The notes beneath the pieces are model-generated. The model worked only from the letters and a program-made list of their open reading frames with translations, did no database searches and had not been told where the DNA came from. Below, piece after piece: positions 36,083-44,869 of a stretch of DNA of 64,000 nt (its first letter is position 1; every line of letters begins with the position of its first letter). Origin of the DNA: Ectothiorhodospiraceae bacterium WFHF3C12 (GTDB taxonomy: Bacteria > Pseudomonadota > Gammaproteobacteria > Nitrococcales > Nitrococcaceae); NCBI GenBank assembly GCA_013519935.1, contig JACDUA010000007.1:1-64000 (forward strand). The letters are read 5' to 3'. The translations under genes were made by a program, and so were the position numbers.

Positions 36083-37077
36083 AGGCTCAACTCGTGGGCC
36101 CAGCGCTCGTCGACCCCGGTGAGTGTCTCGCGGTGTTGTGCCAGATAGCGGCGGCCCAGCTCCTCCATGGCCTGCGGGTCGTGGGCCAGCTGCTCCACCG
36201 CCAGCCAACCGCGCCACTCCTCGGCGAGTGTCCAGTCCGGTTCGTCGATGGCGCAGTTGGGCAGCCGGTAGTGGAGCGTCGGCCGCGGACGAACCAGGGT
36301 ATTGGGCGGCAGCTGCCGGAACAGCCAGTCTCCGTCCAGGTGGGCGAACAGCGGGAGCATGTCCAGCGGGCGATTCCGGGTCGGGTTTGCGTCCAGGTAA
36401 TCGCGCATGAGCTGGCGCAGCCCGGGCCGGTAATCCGGATCCACCACCTGGCGTACGTAGGCTTCCGGAAAGTCGTTGATGAACGGTACCACCTGACGGG
36501 CGAAATCGATGCGGCTGCGCACCTTCAGCCAGTCCTCCAGCAGCAGGTAGGCCCGAAGATAGGCCAGGGCGGTCCCGCCGTCCGCGCGGGGCACTTCGGG
36601 ATTGAGATGCAGGCCGAACGCGTAAAGGGGAGAGGCCCGGGTACCGAGGGCGCTGTGCTCGCTCAGGGCGCGGCGGAGCTTCTCCAGCTCGCCGGCCTCG
36701 GTCATCGGCACCGGCGGGCAGGCGATTTCGTGGGGGACCACGGTGCCGGCAATACGCGCGAGGATGTCGTCCAGGCGCAGCTGCCATTCCTGGTCCAGCT
36801 CGAAGCCGAGCTTCTTGAGGTACTCGATGTAGGTGCGGTCCTTGAGCATGGCGGCGTCGATTTCGATGACGAAATCGCCCCACCGGGTCCCGGCCACGCG
36901 GTGCTCGAAATGGCTGTCGGCATAGTGGGTGCCCCCGTAGAGCCCCATGATGATGCGCGCGGCCTGGCCCAGCTCGACCCCGGCGAACTCCAGCTCGACA
37001 CCGAGCCTTCGCACCTCGCCCCGCTCGTTCGTCAGGTGTTCGGGGAGCGGGAACTGCTCATCCTGCTGATCGCGCAT
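36058..37077 (-). CDS. Amidoligase-family (COOH-NH2 ligase) protein
   Basis: 339 residues. The N-terminal RLGVELEFAGVELG, central DFVIEIDAAMLKD and YAFGLHLNPEVP match the glutamine-synthetase-fold amidoligase family, which is predicted to join carboxylates to amines on peptides or small molecules. Start is uncertain: ATG 37077 is used, while in-frame ATG 37158 or GTG 37155 would add 27 residues. None has a clear Shine-Dalgarno. It overlaps the downstream amidotransferase gene, so the two form a functional pair of unknown substrate. Confidence 0.85.
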   Translation of the reverse strand: MRDQQDEQFPLPEHLTNERGEVRRLGVELEFAGVELGQAARIIMGLYGGTHYADSHFEHRVAGTRWGDFVIEIDAAMLKDRTYIEYLKKLGFELDQEWQLRLDDILARIAGTVVPHEIACPPVPMTEAGELEKLRRALSEHSALGTRASPLYAFGLHLNPEVPRADGGTALAYLRAYLLLEDWLKVRSRIDFARQVVPFINDFPEAYVRQVVDPDYRPGLRQLMRDYLDANPTRNRPLDMLPLFAHLDGDWLFRQLPPNTLVRPRPTLHYRLPNCAIDEPDWTLAEEWRGWLAVEQLAHDPQAMEELGRRYLAQHRETLTGVDERWAHELSLWQNATTP

Positions 37078-37312
37078 CTGGCAAAAGGTCTGGTCTTCGA
37101 GGCGGCTTTCCTCAGTGGATTGGGTCGTGGCAAGGCCGGGAAAAGAGCATGTCACCATTCTAACCGGTCACCACCAGGATGGGGTGGGGCGTTCCGGCGT
37201 CCACAATGGGGCCCCTGGTTCCGGGCGGTCGCCGGTTGAAATGCCGGGGCGCGCTGCCAGATGAATAGACAGGCGCAAGCCATCCTCGAGCCATTCGCGT
37301 GTGAGGTGTGCT

Positions 37313-37831
37313 ATGGAGCTGCAAGGCAAGCGCGTGGCGGTTCTCGCCGAAGATCTCTACCAGGAAATGGAGCTGTGGGTGCCCTATTACCGCCTCAAGG
37401 AGGCGGGAGCGGACGTGGACATCCTCGGAACGGGCAAATCCAGCTACGCCAGCAAGAACGGCTACCCCGTCCATCCGGACGGGAATGTCGCCGATGCCGA
37501 GCCGCGGAACTACCACGGCGTGGTCATTCCGGGCGGCTACGCACCCGACAGGATGCGCGCCCACGAGCCGCTGGTGCGGTTCGTCCGAAGCCTCGCCGAG
37601 CAGGGCGGCATCGTCGCCTGGATCTGTCACGCCGGCTGGGTGGCCGTGTCCGCGAATATTATCCGCGGCAGAGCCGTGACGTCGGTCAAGGCCATCCAGG
37701 ACGATATGCGCAACGCTGGCGGCGAATGGCGCGACGAGCCGCTGGTGCAGGACGGCAACCTCATCAGCAGCCGCGTGCCGTCGGATCTGCCGCTCTTCTG
37801 CCGGGCGTTGGTGGCGGCCCTGGCCAAGTAG
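37313..37831 (+). CDS. PfpI/DJ-1-family protein (YhbO-like)
   Basis: 172 residues. The DJ-1/PfpI core has the acidic partner Glu13 (LAEDLYQEMELWVP), nucleophile elbow Cys105-His106 (WICHAGWV) and VIPGGYAPDRMR. Members act as deglycases, glyoxalases or proteases; the specific activity cannot be assigned. ATG 37313 has GAGGTG just upstream; GTG 37301 is an alternative. Divergent from the amidoligase gene. A 16-bp perfect hairpin follows. Confidence 0.88.
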   Translation: MELQGKRVAVLAEDLYQEMELWVPYYRLKEAGADVDILGTGKSSYASKNGYPVHPDGNVADAEPRNYHGVVIPGGYAPDRMRAHEPLVRFVRSLAEQGGIVAWICHAGWVAVSANIIRGRAVTSVKAIQDDMRNAGGEWRDEPLVQDGNLISSRVPSDLPLFCRALVAALAK

Positions 37832-37876
37832 ACAGCCGCCGCCAGGGCAGCGAACGGGCGCTTATCAAAGCCAGGC

Positions 37877-37912
37877 GCGCCCGTCGTCACCCAAATGGGT
37901 GACGACGGGCGC
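37877..37912. terminator. Very stable 16-bp hairpin
   Basis: Perfect 16-bp stem GCGCCCGTCGTCACCC / GGGTGACGACGGGCGC with an AAAT loop, 46 bp after the PfpI gene. There is no T-run, so it may be a Rho-independent-like stop, an mRNA 3' stabiliser or a palindromic repeat. Confidence 0.5.
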
Positions 37913-37995
37913 CGGCGGCTCCGGCAGTGTTCCCCCAGGACGTCCCATTTTTCCGCAGCGGATGCGTTGATCTTGGTTTCGAGGGGAGCACGACC

Positions 37996-39894
37996 ATGAA
38001 AATGACCAGAAAGACGGGCGCTTGGCGGCACCGGGGGGTGCTGACCGGCACGACGCTGTTGTTCTCGCTGGCCCTGGCGGGCTGTGGGGGCGGTTCCGGG
38101 TCCGACGAGAACACGGATAACACCGACAACACGGGCGATACGGAAACCACCTATACCGGCACGGTGGAGGCGCCGTCGGGACAAATCGCGCAGCTGCGCG
38201 AGCCCGGCATGCTGGAACGGCTCGGCGGCTTCGTCATGCCGACATCGGTGGCGGCGATTACCGGTCTCCAGCCGGTTCCCGACGTGGAGGTCGAGCTAGT
38301 CCGGTTGAACTCGGATGGCAGTGTCGCCGAGGTGGTGACCACCGTTACCGCCAATAGCAGCGGTGAGTTCACGCTGAACTCCGAGCTCGCGCCGAATTCC
38401 AACCACATCTTCCGCGTCAGCGCCTCCGGCGGCGCACAGATGCGCGTGCCCATGGCACGAAGCGAGGCGGACATCAATCCCGGCACCGAGATGGTGGTCC
38501 GGGCCATGGAAACCGCCATCAGCAGTGGTGCGACCCTGGACGACTGGACGCCCGAGGAGCTGGACAGCCTGGTGGTACAGGCGGTGGAGTCGGACGTGGA
38601 CCTGTCCAGCTGTAGCGATATCGACAGCTGCGTGACCAGCGCCAGCGATCAGGTTCCCACCGTTGAAGAGGATACCCAGACCCTGGCCGAGAACGACGGG
38701 GTGACGGGGCCGGAGGGCGAGTTCCGGTTCGCCGCGGTGGAGCTGGCGCATTCCCATCCCTTCTGGGAGGTCGGCCACTACTTCACGGAGCTGACCCTGA
38801 GCTTCTCCGGCAGCGAACTCGCCGGCAATACCACGAGTGCCTACGACGACTGGTGGAGGGAGAACACGACGGGGCTTGAGTTCGATACTTCAGCCGACGA
38901 GAGCCTGACCCTCGGCTACAGTCCGGGCGCGGACGGACGGCTGATTTTCAGCGACTCGACGCTCAGCGGCGGTTACAGCGCCGACGGCCAGGTGGCCGCG
39001 ATGCTTATCCGCAGAGCGGATGACTATGACGGAAGCGACTCTATGGAGCATGTCCGTGGATTCGTCCTTGGCGTGAAGGTCCCTTCGTCGGCACCGAGCC
39101 TGAGCGGCGATTACAACATCGTGACCTTCTCGGAGAACACCGGTGCGGTGGCCGCCGACTCCCAGGAGGGCCAGCGGGACTACGAGACCGGCGCGGTCAC
39201 GGCCAGTGTCAGCGGCGGCAACCTGAACCTGGGGGCCAATAGCGGCGAGAGCTCGGACATCGTCTTGCCGGCCGCCGGCTCCGGCGTCACCGGGACCGTC
39301 AATCACGAGTCCGTTTCCGACCCCTCGGAGACCATCGCCTACAGCCTGGGCTCGGACGGCGGCCTCAGTGTGGCCGGCCTCGATGGTCAGGTGACGTCCA
39401 GCGGCGACTTCTTCTACCTGATGGGGCGTAGCGAGCTGTCGGCACCACCCGAGTCGCTGGTGGACATGGTGCTAGCGACGCGTGCGGGCACCGGCATGGA
39501 CGTCAGCAGCCTTCAGGGCACCTATCGCTTCTACGGGGTGGAGGGGCAGTTGTCCGAGAATGAAGACGGCCTGATGTCCATGGTCCTCACGGCCGACTTC
39601 GATGGCAGCGGCAGCCTGGATCTCAGCGGCGTGGAATACGAGAGCGATGTCGACATGATCGATGAGCTCCAGGATGAAGTGTCCACCAGCTCCTTCTCGG
39701 AGAGTGGCATCAGCTATACCGTCAGTGCGTCGGGCGAGGTCTCGCTGGACGGGGGCGGCGCCGTGGGCGCGGTGACGCCGGATGGGGAGGTTATGGTCCT
39801 CATCAGCGCGGGGTCCGAGGACGACGACGGCGACGGCACCGACGACGGCTGGTGGCACGGCGTGCTTGTCGGCTTCAGGGAACCGGCGAACTGA
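37996..39894 (+). CDS. Large acidic lipoprotein of unknown function
   Basis: 632 residues. Signal peptide with lipobox LALAGCGGG, then a Ser/Gly/Asp-rich linker (GSGSDENTDNTDNTGDT). A region around residues 50-150 resembles a carboxypeptidase-regulatory-like beta fold (VEVELVRLNSDGS...TANSSGEFTL). The rest is beta-rich and strongly acidic, ending with EDDDGDGTDDGWW. The strong acidity suits a secreted or surface protein of a halophile. I recognise no enzyme motif. ATG 37996 has GAGGGGAG upstream. A clear terminator follows; it appears monocistronic. Confidence 0.75.
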   Translation: MKMTRKTGAWRHRGVLTGTTLLFSLALAGCGGGSGSDENTDNTDNTGDTETTYTGTVEAPSGQIAQLREPGMLERLGGFVMPTSVAAITGLQPVPDVEVELVRLNSDGSVAEVVTTVTANSSGEFTLNSELAPNSNHIFRVSASGGAQMRVPMARSEADINPGTEMVVRAMETAISSGATLDDWTPEELDSLVVQAVESDVDLSSCSDIDSCVTSASDQVPTVEEDTQTLAENDGVTGPEGEFRFAAVELAHSHPFWEVGHYFTELTLSFSGSELAGNTTSAYDDWWRENTTGLEFDTSADESLTLGYSPGADGRLIFSDSTLSGGYSADGQVAAMLIRRADDYDGSDSMEHVRGFVLGVKVPSSAPSLSGDYNIVTFSENTGAVAADSQEGQRDYETGAVTASVSGGNLNLGANSGESSDIVLPAAGSGVTGTVNHESVSDPSETIAYSLGSDGGLSVAGLDGQVTSSGDFFYLMGRSELSAPPESLVDMVLATRAGTGMDVSSLQGTYRFYGVEGQLSENEDGLMSMVLTADFDGSGSLDLSGVEYESDVDMIDELQDEVSTSSFSESGISYTVSASGEVSLDGGGAVGAVTPDGEVMVLISAGSEDDDGDGTDDGWWHGVLVGFREPAN

Positions 39895-39913
39895 CACCGA
39901 GGGCTCACCCGAG

Positions 39914-39955
39914 AAAAGGCCCGGTCCGCTGACGCGGTCCGGGCTTTTCTTTTTC
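39914..39955 (+). terminator. Rho-independent terminator of the lipoprotein gene
   Basis: Stem GCCCGG-T-CCGC / GCGG-T-CCGGGC with a TGAC loop, flanked by AAAA and TTTTCTTTTT. Confidence 0.9.
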
Positions 39956-40027
39956 GGGAGACCCGCGGGCCAGGGGCGGGAGCGAACCCCGGCGAAAATC
40001 CGCTACCCGATCGTGTCCTGGCGTCCA

Positions 40028-40097
40028 CCGGAGCGGCCCATGGCCGCGAACAACCGGCATCAACCGATGGCGGTGGCATACGCTTCGCCATTCCACC
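40028..40097. repeat. Two-part dispersed repeat (REP head plus TTCGC hairpin), copy A
   Basis: CCGGAGCGGCCCATGGCCGC at 40028 is a REP-like hairpin. GGTGGCATA-CGCTTCGC-CATTCCACC (40072-40097) is a near-perfect hairpin. Both parts recur at 58.4-58.5 kb in the opposite order. They occupy the 311-bp gap beyond the lipoprotein terminator; I see no gene there. Confidence 0.7.
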
Positions 40098-40266
40098 CCT
40101 GCCGTTTGGTGCCGCGGCCGGTTTCCCCCTGGTTTCGTTTCCGCATCCGGCTCGCATTGGGGCCGCGCTTCCCGAGAGGCTCCCAAAACCCCGGTTTTCC
40201 AGAGATTGCGGGCGCGGCGTCCCCGCCGTGATCGATCCGGGACGGGCCCGGTCGCAGCCCCTGTAG

Positions 40267-43200
40267 CTACGCCGGTGCCCGCACCCGCCGCCGGCCCGAC
40301 TGGGTCAAGCGCAGCACCGTGACTGTCAGCGCAGGCAGGAACGTCAGGGCGACCACGGCCGTGCCCAGCAAGCCGAACAGCACGATGGCGCCGACGCCCC
40401 GGTAGAGCTCTGAGCCCTCGCCGGGCAGGAACACCAGCGGGGCGAGGCCGCAGACGGTGGTCAGCGTGGACATGGCGATGGGCCGCAGCCGGGTCTCCAC
40501 GGCGTCGCGCACGGCCTCGTGAGCGTTCATGTCGCGCTCGCGCGCGTTCCGCATGGCCTGATGGACGATCAGGATCGGGTTGTTCACCACGGTGCCCATG
40601 AGGATCAGGAAGCCCAGCATGGAGATCATGTCGAAGGGCTGGCTGATGGCGGGCAGTCCGAGCATGGGCAGCAGCGAGCCGCCGGCGTTGAGCAGACCCA
40701 GGCCGACGATGCCGCTGGCGACACCCAGCGGGATGGTGGTCATGATCAGCAGCGGATAGCCCCAGTGGGTGAAGATGGCCACCAGCAGCAGGTAGATGAT
40801 GATGACGGCGACGGCGTAGTTGCCCGCCAGGGCCTGCTGGGTGGCCTGGAGCTGATCGCTGGCGCCTGAGATGCGCACCTTGACGTTGCTGGGGATCTCG
40901 CCGGTGCCGCGCAGGTGCCCCACCACGTCCTCCCGGACGACGTTGACCCCGGTCTCCAGCGCCACGTCGTCCGGCGGGATGATGTTCAGGGTCACAGTGC
41001 GGCGGCCGTCGAGACGGCGGATGGTGCTGGTGTCCACGGTTTCCTCGATGCTAGCCAGAGAGGACAGCGGCACCACCGCGCCCACCGGCGTGTAGATGGA
41101 GAGCTGGTCCAGGCTGTCCAGGGTGGCGCCGGTGCCGGCGTCGGAATAGACGTAGATGTCGATCTTGTCGTCGTCCTGGAAGAACTCGCCGACGAAGGCG
41201 CCGTCGGTCAGCGCGGCGACCGTGAAGCCGAGGTCGCCGGCGGTCATGCCCACCTCGGCGGCCCTGGCCCAGTCCGGCTCGATCTGCACCAGGGGCTGGG
41301 ACAGCGACAGCGTGGGCGGATTGGCGCGAATACGCGGATTGTCGAACACGGTTTCCGCGCGCCGGTAGGCGGTGAGGGCGACGTCGTAGATTTCCGCCAG
41401 CGAGGGTCCGGAAATGTCCAGGTTGACGCTGCGGGTGCCGCCGTCGTTGCTGGTGATGATGGAACCCCGCGAAACGAACGCGCGCATGCCCGGGTACTGC
41501 TCGAATTTGCGGCCCAGCGCGTCCATCAGCGGCAGGATATGCCCGGCGTCCTTGGGCTCGGAGATGATGCGCAGGCCCTGGGGCTCGATGCTCAGGTTCA
41601 CGTATTTCAGGGCCGGCACGTCGGTCTCGCCACGTTCGAACGCCGCCGGATCGTCGTCCAGATACTTCAGGAAGTAATCCTGCAGGTCCATGCCGATGCG
41701 GCTCATGGCGTCCAGGTTGTAGCCCGGCGGCGCGTTCATCCGGGCGAAGGTCTTGGGCTCCTCGCCCTCCGGCAGATACTCCGCGGGCGGCGTCAGCCAT
41801 ACGATGGTGGCGATGCTGGCCGCCGCCACGCCGACGATCACGGTGCCCCGCCGGGCCGGCCCGGCGCAGAGCCAGTTCACGCCGCCCAGCACGGCCTCGC
41901 GAATGCCGGTGCGGCTGCGCCCCTCGTCGCTGCCGTCGGTGCGGAAGCGCAGCCGGGCGCTGGCCGTAGGCAATACGGTGATCGCGACCAGCATGGAGGC
42001 CAGGATGGAGGCCGAAATGGCGATGGCGACATCGGAATAGAGCTGACCGGCCTCTTCCTCGATGAACACGATGGGCACGAACACCAGCACGGTGGTCAGC
42101 GTCGAGGCCAGCACCGCCGGCCAGACCTGCTGCACGCCCTCGATGGCGGCGCGGAAGCGGTCCCGTCCCTTGCGGCGCGCCAGCTCGATGCTCTCCAGCA
42201 CCACGATGCTGTTATCCAGGGTCATGCCGATGGCGAAGGCCACGCCGGCCAGGGAGATGACGTTGATGGTCCGCCCCATCAGCAGCAAACCGATGAAGGC
42301 GGCGATGGTGCACACCGGGATGCCCATGACGCCCACGGCCGTGGCCCGGACCGAGCGCAGGAACAGGAACATCACCAGGCTGGCGAATACCGCGCCGATG
42401 GCCAGGTTCTTCCAGACATTGGCGATGGAGGCCTCGACGTAGCCGGCGTCCTCCGCGGTCAGGCGCATGACCATGCCCGCGGGCCGGAGCACCTGCTCGT
42501 TGACCGCGGCCATTTCCTCGAGCATGGCGTACTTGATGTCGATGACATTGGAGCCGGTGACGCGCCGCACCGACAGCCCGATGACCGGGTTGCCGTTGAC
42601 GAAGGACTCCTCGCTGACCTCGGAGTGGTCCAGGCGCACCCGGGCCACGTCGCCCAGGCGGATCACCGAGTCCCCGCGGCGCTCGATGATGAGATCCTGC
42701 AGCGCCTGAACGTCGCGGAAGCGGCCCACGGTTCGCAGCAGATAGCGGCGCTTGCCGGACTCGATCTCGCCGGCGGAGACGTCCCGGTTGCGTAGCTGGA
42801 TGGCCCGGCGCACGTCCGCGATGGTGAGGTTGCGCTCGGCCAGGGCGTCGGAATCGAGCAGGATCTGCACCTGCCGCTCGGCGCCGCCGCCCACCCGGAC
42901 CTGGGAGACGCCCGGCACGGTCTCCATGCGGGTGCGGACGTTGTCCTCGATGAAATCCTTCATCAGGTCCATGTCCAGACCGCGCGGGTTCCCCTCGAGC
43001 GGCGCGATGCGGAAGTACATAAACGAGTTGCTGGAAAACGAGGCGGCGTAGATGCGCGGCTCGTCGACGTTCTCCGGATAGGAAGGCACCTGGCTCAGGG
43101 CGTTGTTGACCCGGATCAGCGTCTCGTTGAGGTCCACGCCGAAGGGGAACTCCAGCTCGATTTCCGCCTGGCCGAAGGACGCGGTGGACGTGATCTCCTC

Positions 43201-43425
43201 GAGCGTGGGGATGTTGCGCAGGTATTCCTCCTGCTCGATGAGGATCTCCTTTTCCACGTCCTGGGGCGTGGCGCCCGGCCAGGTGGTGCGTACGGTGACC
43301 GTGCGCACCTCCAGGTCCGGGATCATCTGAACCGGGATAGTAGTAGCGGCGACGATGCCGATGACGGTGAGAATCAGAACCACCACCGCCATCAGCGTGC
43401 CGCGACGGATTATCGCCTCGAACAT
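40267..43425 (-). CDS. RND-family efflux permease
   Basis: 1052 residues, typical RND length and topology: one N-terminal helix, a large porter loop (WPGATPQDVEKEIL, VPGVSQVRVGGG), six helices, a second porter loop and six more helices. The TM4 relay reads GMTLDNSIVVLES where AcrB has VDDA, and TM10 reads VVNNPILIVHQA where AcrB has AKNAILIVEFA. The second relay Asp and the Lys are therefore both Asn. This variant may use a different coupling residue (a nearby Glu or His). It works with the adaptor gene upstream; no outer-membrane channel is adjacent. Confidence 0.93.
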   Translation of the reverse strand: MFEAIIRRGTLMAVVVLILTVIGIVAATTIPVQMIPDLEVRTVTVRTTWPGATPQDVEKEILIEQEEYLRNIPTLEEITSTASFGQAEIELEFPFGVDLNETLIRVNNALSQVPSYPENVDEPRIYAASFSSNSFMYFRIAPLEGNPRGLDMDLMKDFIEDNVRTRMETVPGVSQVRVGGGAERQVQILLDSDALAERNLTIADVRRAIQLRNRDVSAGEIESGKRRYLLRTVGRFRDVQALQDLIIERRGDSVIRLGDVARVRLDHSEVSEESFVNGNPVIGLSVRRVTGSNVIDIKYAMLEEMAAVNEQVLRPAGMVMRLTAEDAGYVEASIANVWKNLAIGAVFASLVMFLFLRSVRATAVGVMGIPVCTIAAFIGLLLMGRTINVISLAGVAFAIGMTLDNSIVVLESIELARRKGRDRFRAAIEGVQQVWPAVLASTLTTVLVFVPIVFIEEEAGQLYSDVAIAISASILASMLVAITVLPTASARLRFRTDGSDEGRSRTGIREAVLGGVNWLCAGPARRGTVIVGVAAASIATIVWLTPPAEYLPEGEEPKTFARMNAPPGYNLDAMSRIGMDLQDYFLKYLDDDPAAFERGETDVPALKYVNLSIEPQGLRIISEPKDAGHILPLMDALGRKFEQYPGMRAFVSRGSIITSNDGGTRSVNLDISGPSLAEIYDVALTAYRRAETVFDNPRIRANPPTLSLSQPLVQIEPDWARAAEVGMTAGDLGFTVAALTDGAFVGEFFQDDDKIDIYVYSDAGTGATLDSLDQLSIYTPVGAVVPLSSLASIEETVDTSTIRRLDGRRTVTLNIIPPDDVALETGVNVVREDVVGHLRGTGEIPSNVKVRISGASDQLQATQQALAGNYAVAVIIIYLLLVAIFTHWGYPLLIMTTIPLGVASGIVGLGLLNAGGSLLPMLGLPAISQPFDMISMLGFLILMGTVVNNPILIVHQAMRNARERDMNAHEAVRDAVETRLRPIAMSTLTTVCGLAPLVFLPGEGSELYRGVGAIVLFGLLGTAVVALTFLPALTVTVLRLTQSGRRRVRAPA

Positions 43426-43464
43426 GGGATGCTCCTGTTCGCTCCGGGGTTGCGCGCCGGCCGC

Positions 43465-44547
43465 CTACCGGCGGCCGCGAACCTCGACGCGCTGGCCGGG
43501 CTGGAGGGCTTCGTTGCCTTCCACGACCACCGGCGTGCCGGCTGCCAGGCCGGCGACCACCTCCACGCGGCCGTCGAAGGCGACGCCGATGTCCACGTTG
43601 CGCTCGTCCACGGTCGCGGTATCGCCGCCGTTGTCGAGCACCCAGACCGTCGTGCGCCCGTCGGGGTAGCGCAGCAACGCGTCGCGGGAGATCACCACGC
43701 CTTCCTGACTGCGGGTCAGGCGCAGCTTGCCCGCGGCGGACATGCCGGGTGTCATGGGAATGCGCTTGTCATCGAGAGAGACCCGGACCAGAAACGTCCG
43801 CGCGCTGGGGTCGCTGACCGGCACCACCGCCTGGATGTGGCCGTCGAGATCCCGGCCGGGCAGTGCCTGCAGCGTGACGGTCATTGCCTGGTCCACGGAA
43901 ACGTCGGGGAAGTATTGCTGGGGTACGCGGAAATCCACGAGCAACCGGTCGGTGGCCACCAGCTCCACCACCGGGTCGCCGGGCGTGACCCACTCGCCCA
44001 CCTCGGCGTGGCGCTGGCTGACCACGGCGTCGAAAGGCGCCGTGAGCTCGTGCCGGCGCAGCCGCTCGGCGTGGCGCTGCTGCTCCGCTTCCAGGCGCCG
44101 CACGGCCGCCGTGTCGCGGCGAACCTCCGATTGCAGCGAGAGCACCTCGGTTTCGGCGATGCCGCGCTGCTCGGACAGGCGCTGGGCGTCGCGCAGGCGC
44201 CGGCGGGCGTCGGCGAGTTCCTCGCGCGCCTGCTCGGTGGCCGCCCGGGCGCTTTCCAGGGCCAGCCGCGCCAGCTCCCGGTCCATGCGCAGGACCGGAT
44301 CGCCCGCCCGGACCCTGTCGCCCACGTCCAGTGTGATCTCCTCCACCTGGCCGGCCACCGTGGGGGAGAGGTTGGTAACGCGGGCCGCGTTGACCGTGCC
44401 GGTCAGCGGAACAACCTTGATGACGGGGGCGCGCTCGGCGGTGGAGACCGTCACGGGCACGCCCGATTGCGCGGCCGCGCCGGTGGCGGCGAGGAGCAGG
44501 CCGATGGCGAGCTTGCGGGCGGCAGATCGAGCCAGATCTGTCAGCAT
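43465..44547 (-). CDS. RND efflux periplasmic adaptor (membrane-fusion protein)
   Basis: 360 residues. A signal peptide (RKLAIGLLLAATGAAAQ) is followed by the biotinyl-lipoyl half motifs (TNLSPTVAGQVEEITLDVGDRVRAGDPVLRMD and HELTAPFDAVVSQRHAEVGEWV), a coiled-coil hairpin with heptads (ARAATEQAREELADARRRLRDAQRL), and the beta-barrel and membrane-proximal domains. It links the inner-membrane RND pump to an outer-membrane channel. ATG 44547 is chosen; the longer track ORF runs into the divergent promoter. 39 bp separate it from the permease gene. Confidence 0.93.
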   Translation of the reverse strand: MLTDLARSAARKLAIGLLLAATGAAAQSGVPVTVSTAERAPVIKVVPLTGTVNAARVTNLSPTVAGQVEEITLDVGDRVRAGDPVLRMDRELARLALESARAATEQAREELADARRRLRDAQRLSEQRGIAETEVLSLQSEVRRDTAAVRRLEAEQQRHAERLRRHELTAPFDAVVSQRHAEVGEWVTPGDPVVELVATDRLLVDFRVPQQYFPDVSVDQAMTVTLQALPGRDLDGHIQAVVPVSDPSARTFLVRVSLDDKRIPMTPGMSAAGKLRLTRSQEGVVISRDALLRYPDGRTTVWVLDNGGDTATVDERNVDIGVAFDGRVEVVAGLAAGTPVVVEGNEALQPGQRVEVRGRR

Positions 44548-44869
44548 TGCTGCGGACCTCTCTGAACCATGGATTAGGGGCTGCCTGGCGGGCGCGGCCG
44601 CGGGCAGCCCGGCGCGGCCGGACGGGCCGCGAAAGACGGGGAGGCGGTCCCGGAGACGCAGGCCCGGCGTGGGGTTGATCTGCATCAGCATACCGCCACC
44701 GTGGAGATGCTGAACTGGGCCGCTGTAGCGTAAACGGTTTGCCGGGTGGCCGGCTGGCAGGGCCGGCTGATCACCTGACAGCGGCAGGCCTCTACGGTTC
44801 TGCGGGTTGCGCCCGCCCCACGTCCCGCTGGACTCGTTCAGCGTTTCCCCTGATGTTGATAAGGTCGAT
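44548..44869. other. Divergent intergenic region between the RND operon and the cation ATPase
   Basis: 322 bp without a gene. It contains one notable dyad, TCAGCAT-N15-ATGCTGA (44685-44713), with an inner CCAC-C-GTGG palindrome. This could be an operator for the RND operon, but no regulator gene is adjacent. Confidence 0.4.

Noticed and set aside
40915-42795. 626-codon plus-strand ORF over the RND permease
   Set aside because: Shadow frame with compositional bias only; the minus-strand RND protein is well supported.
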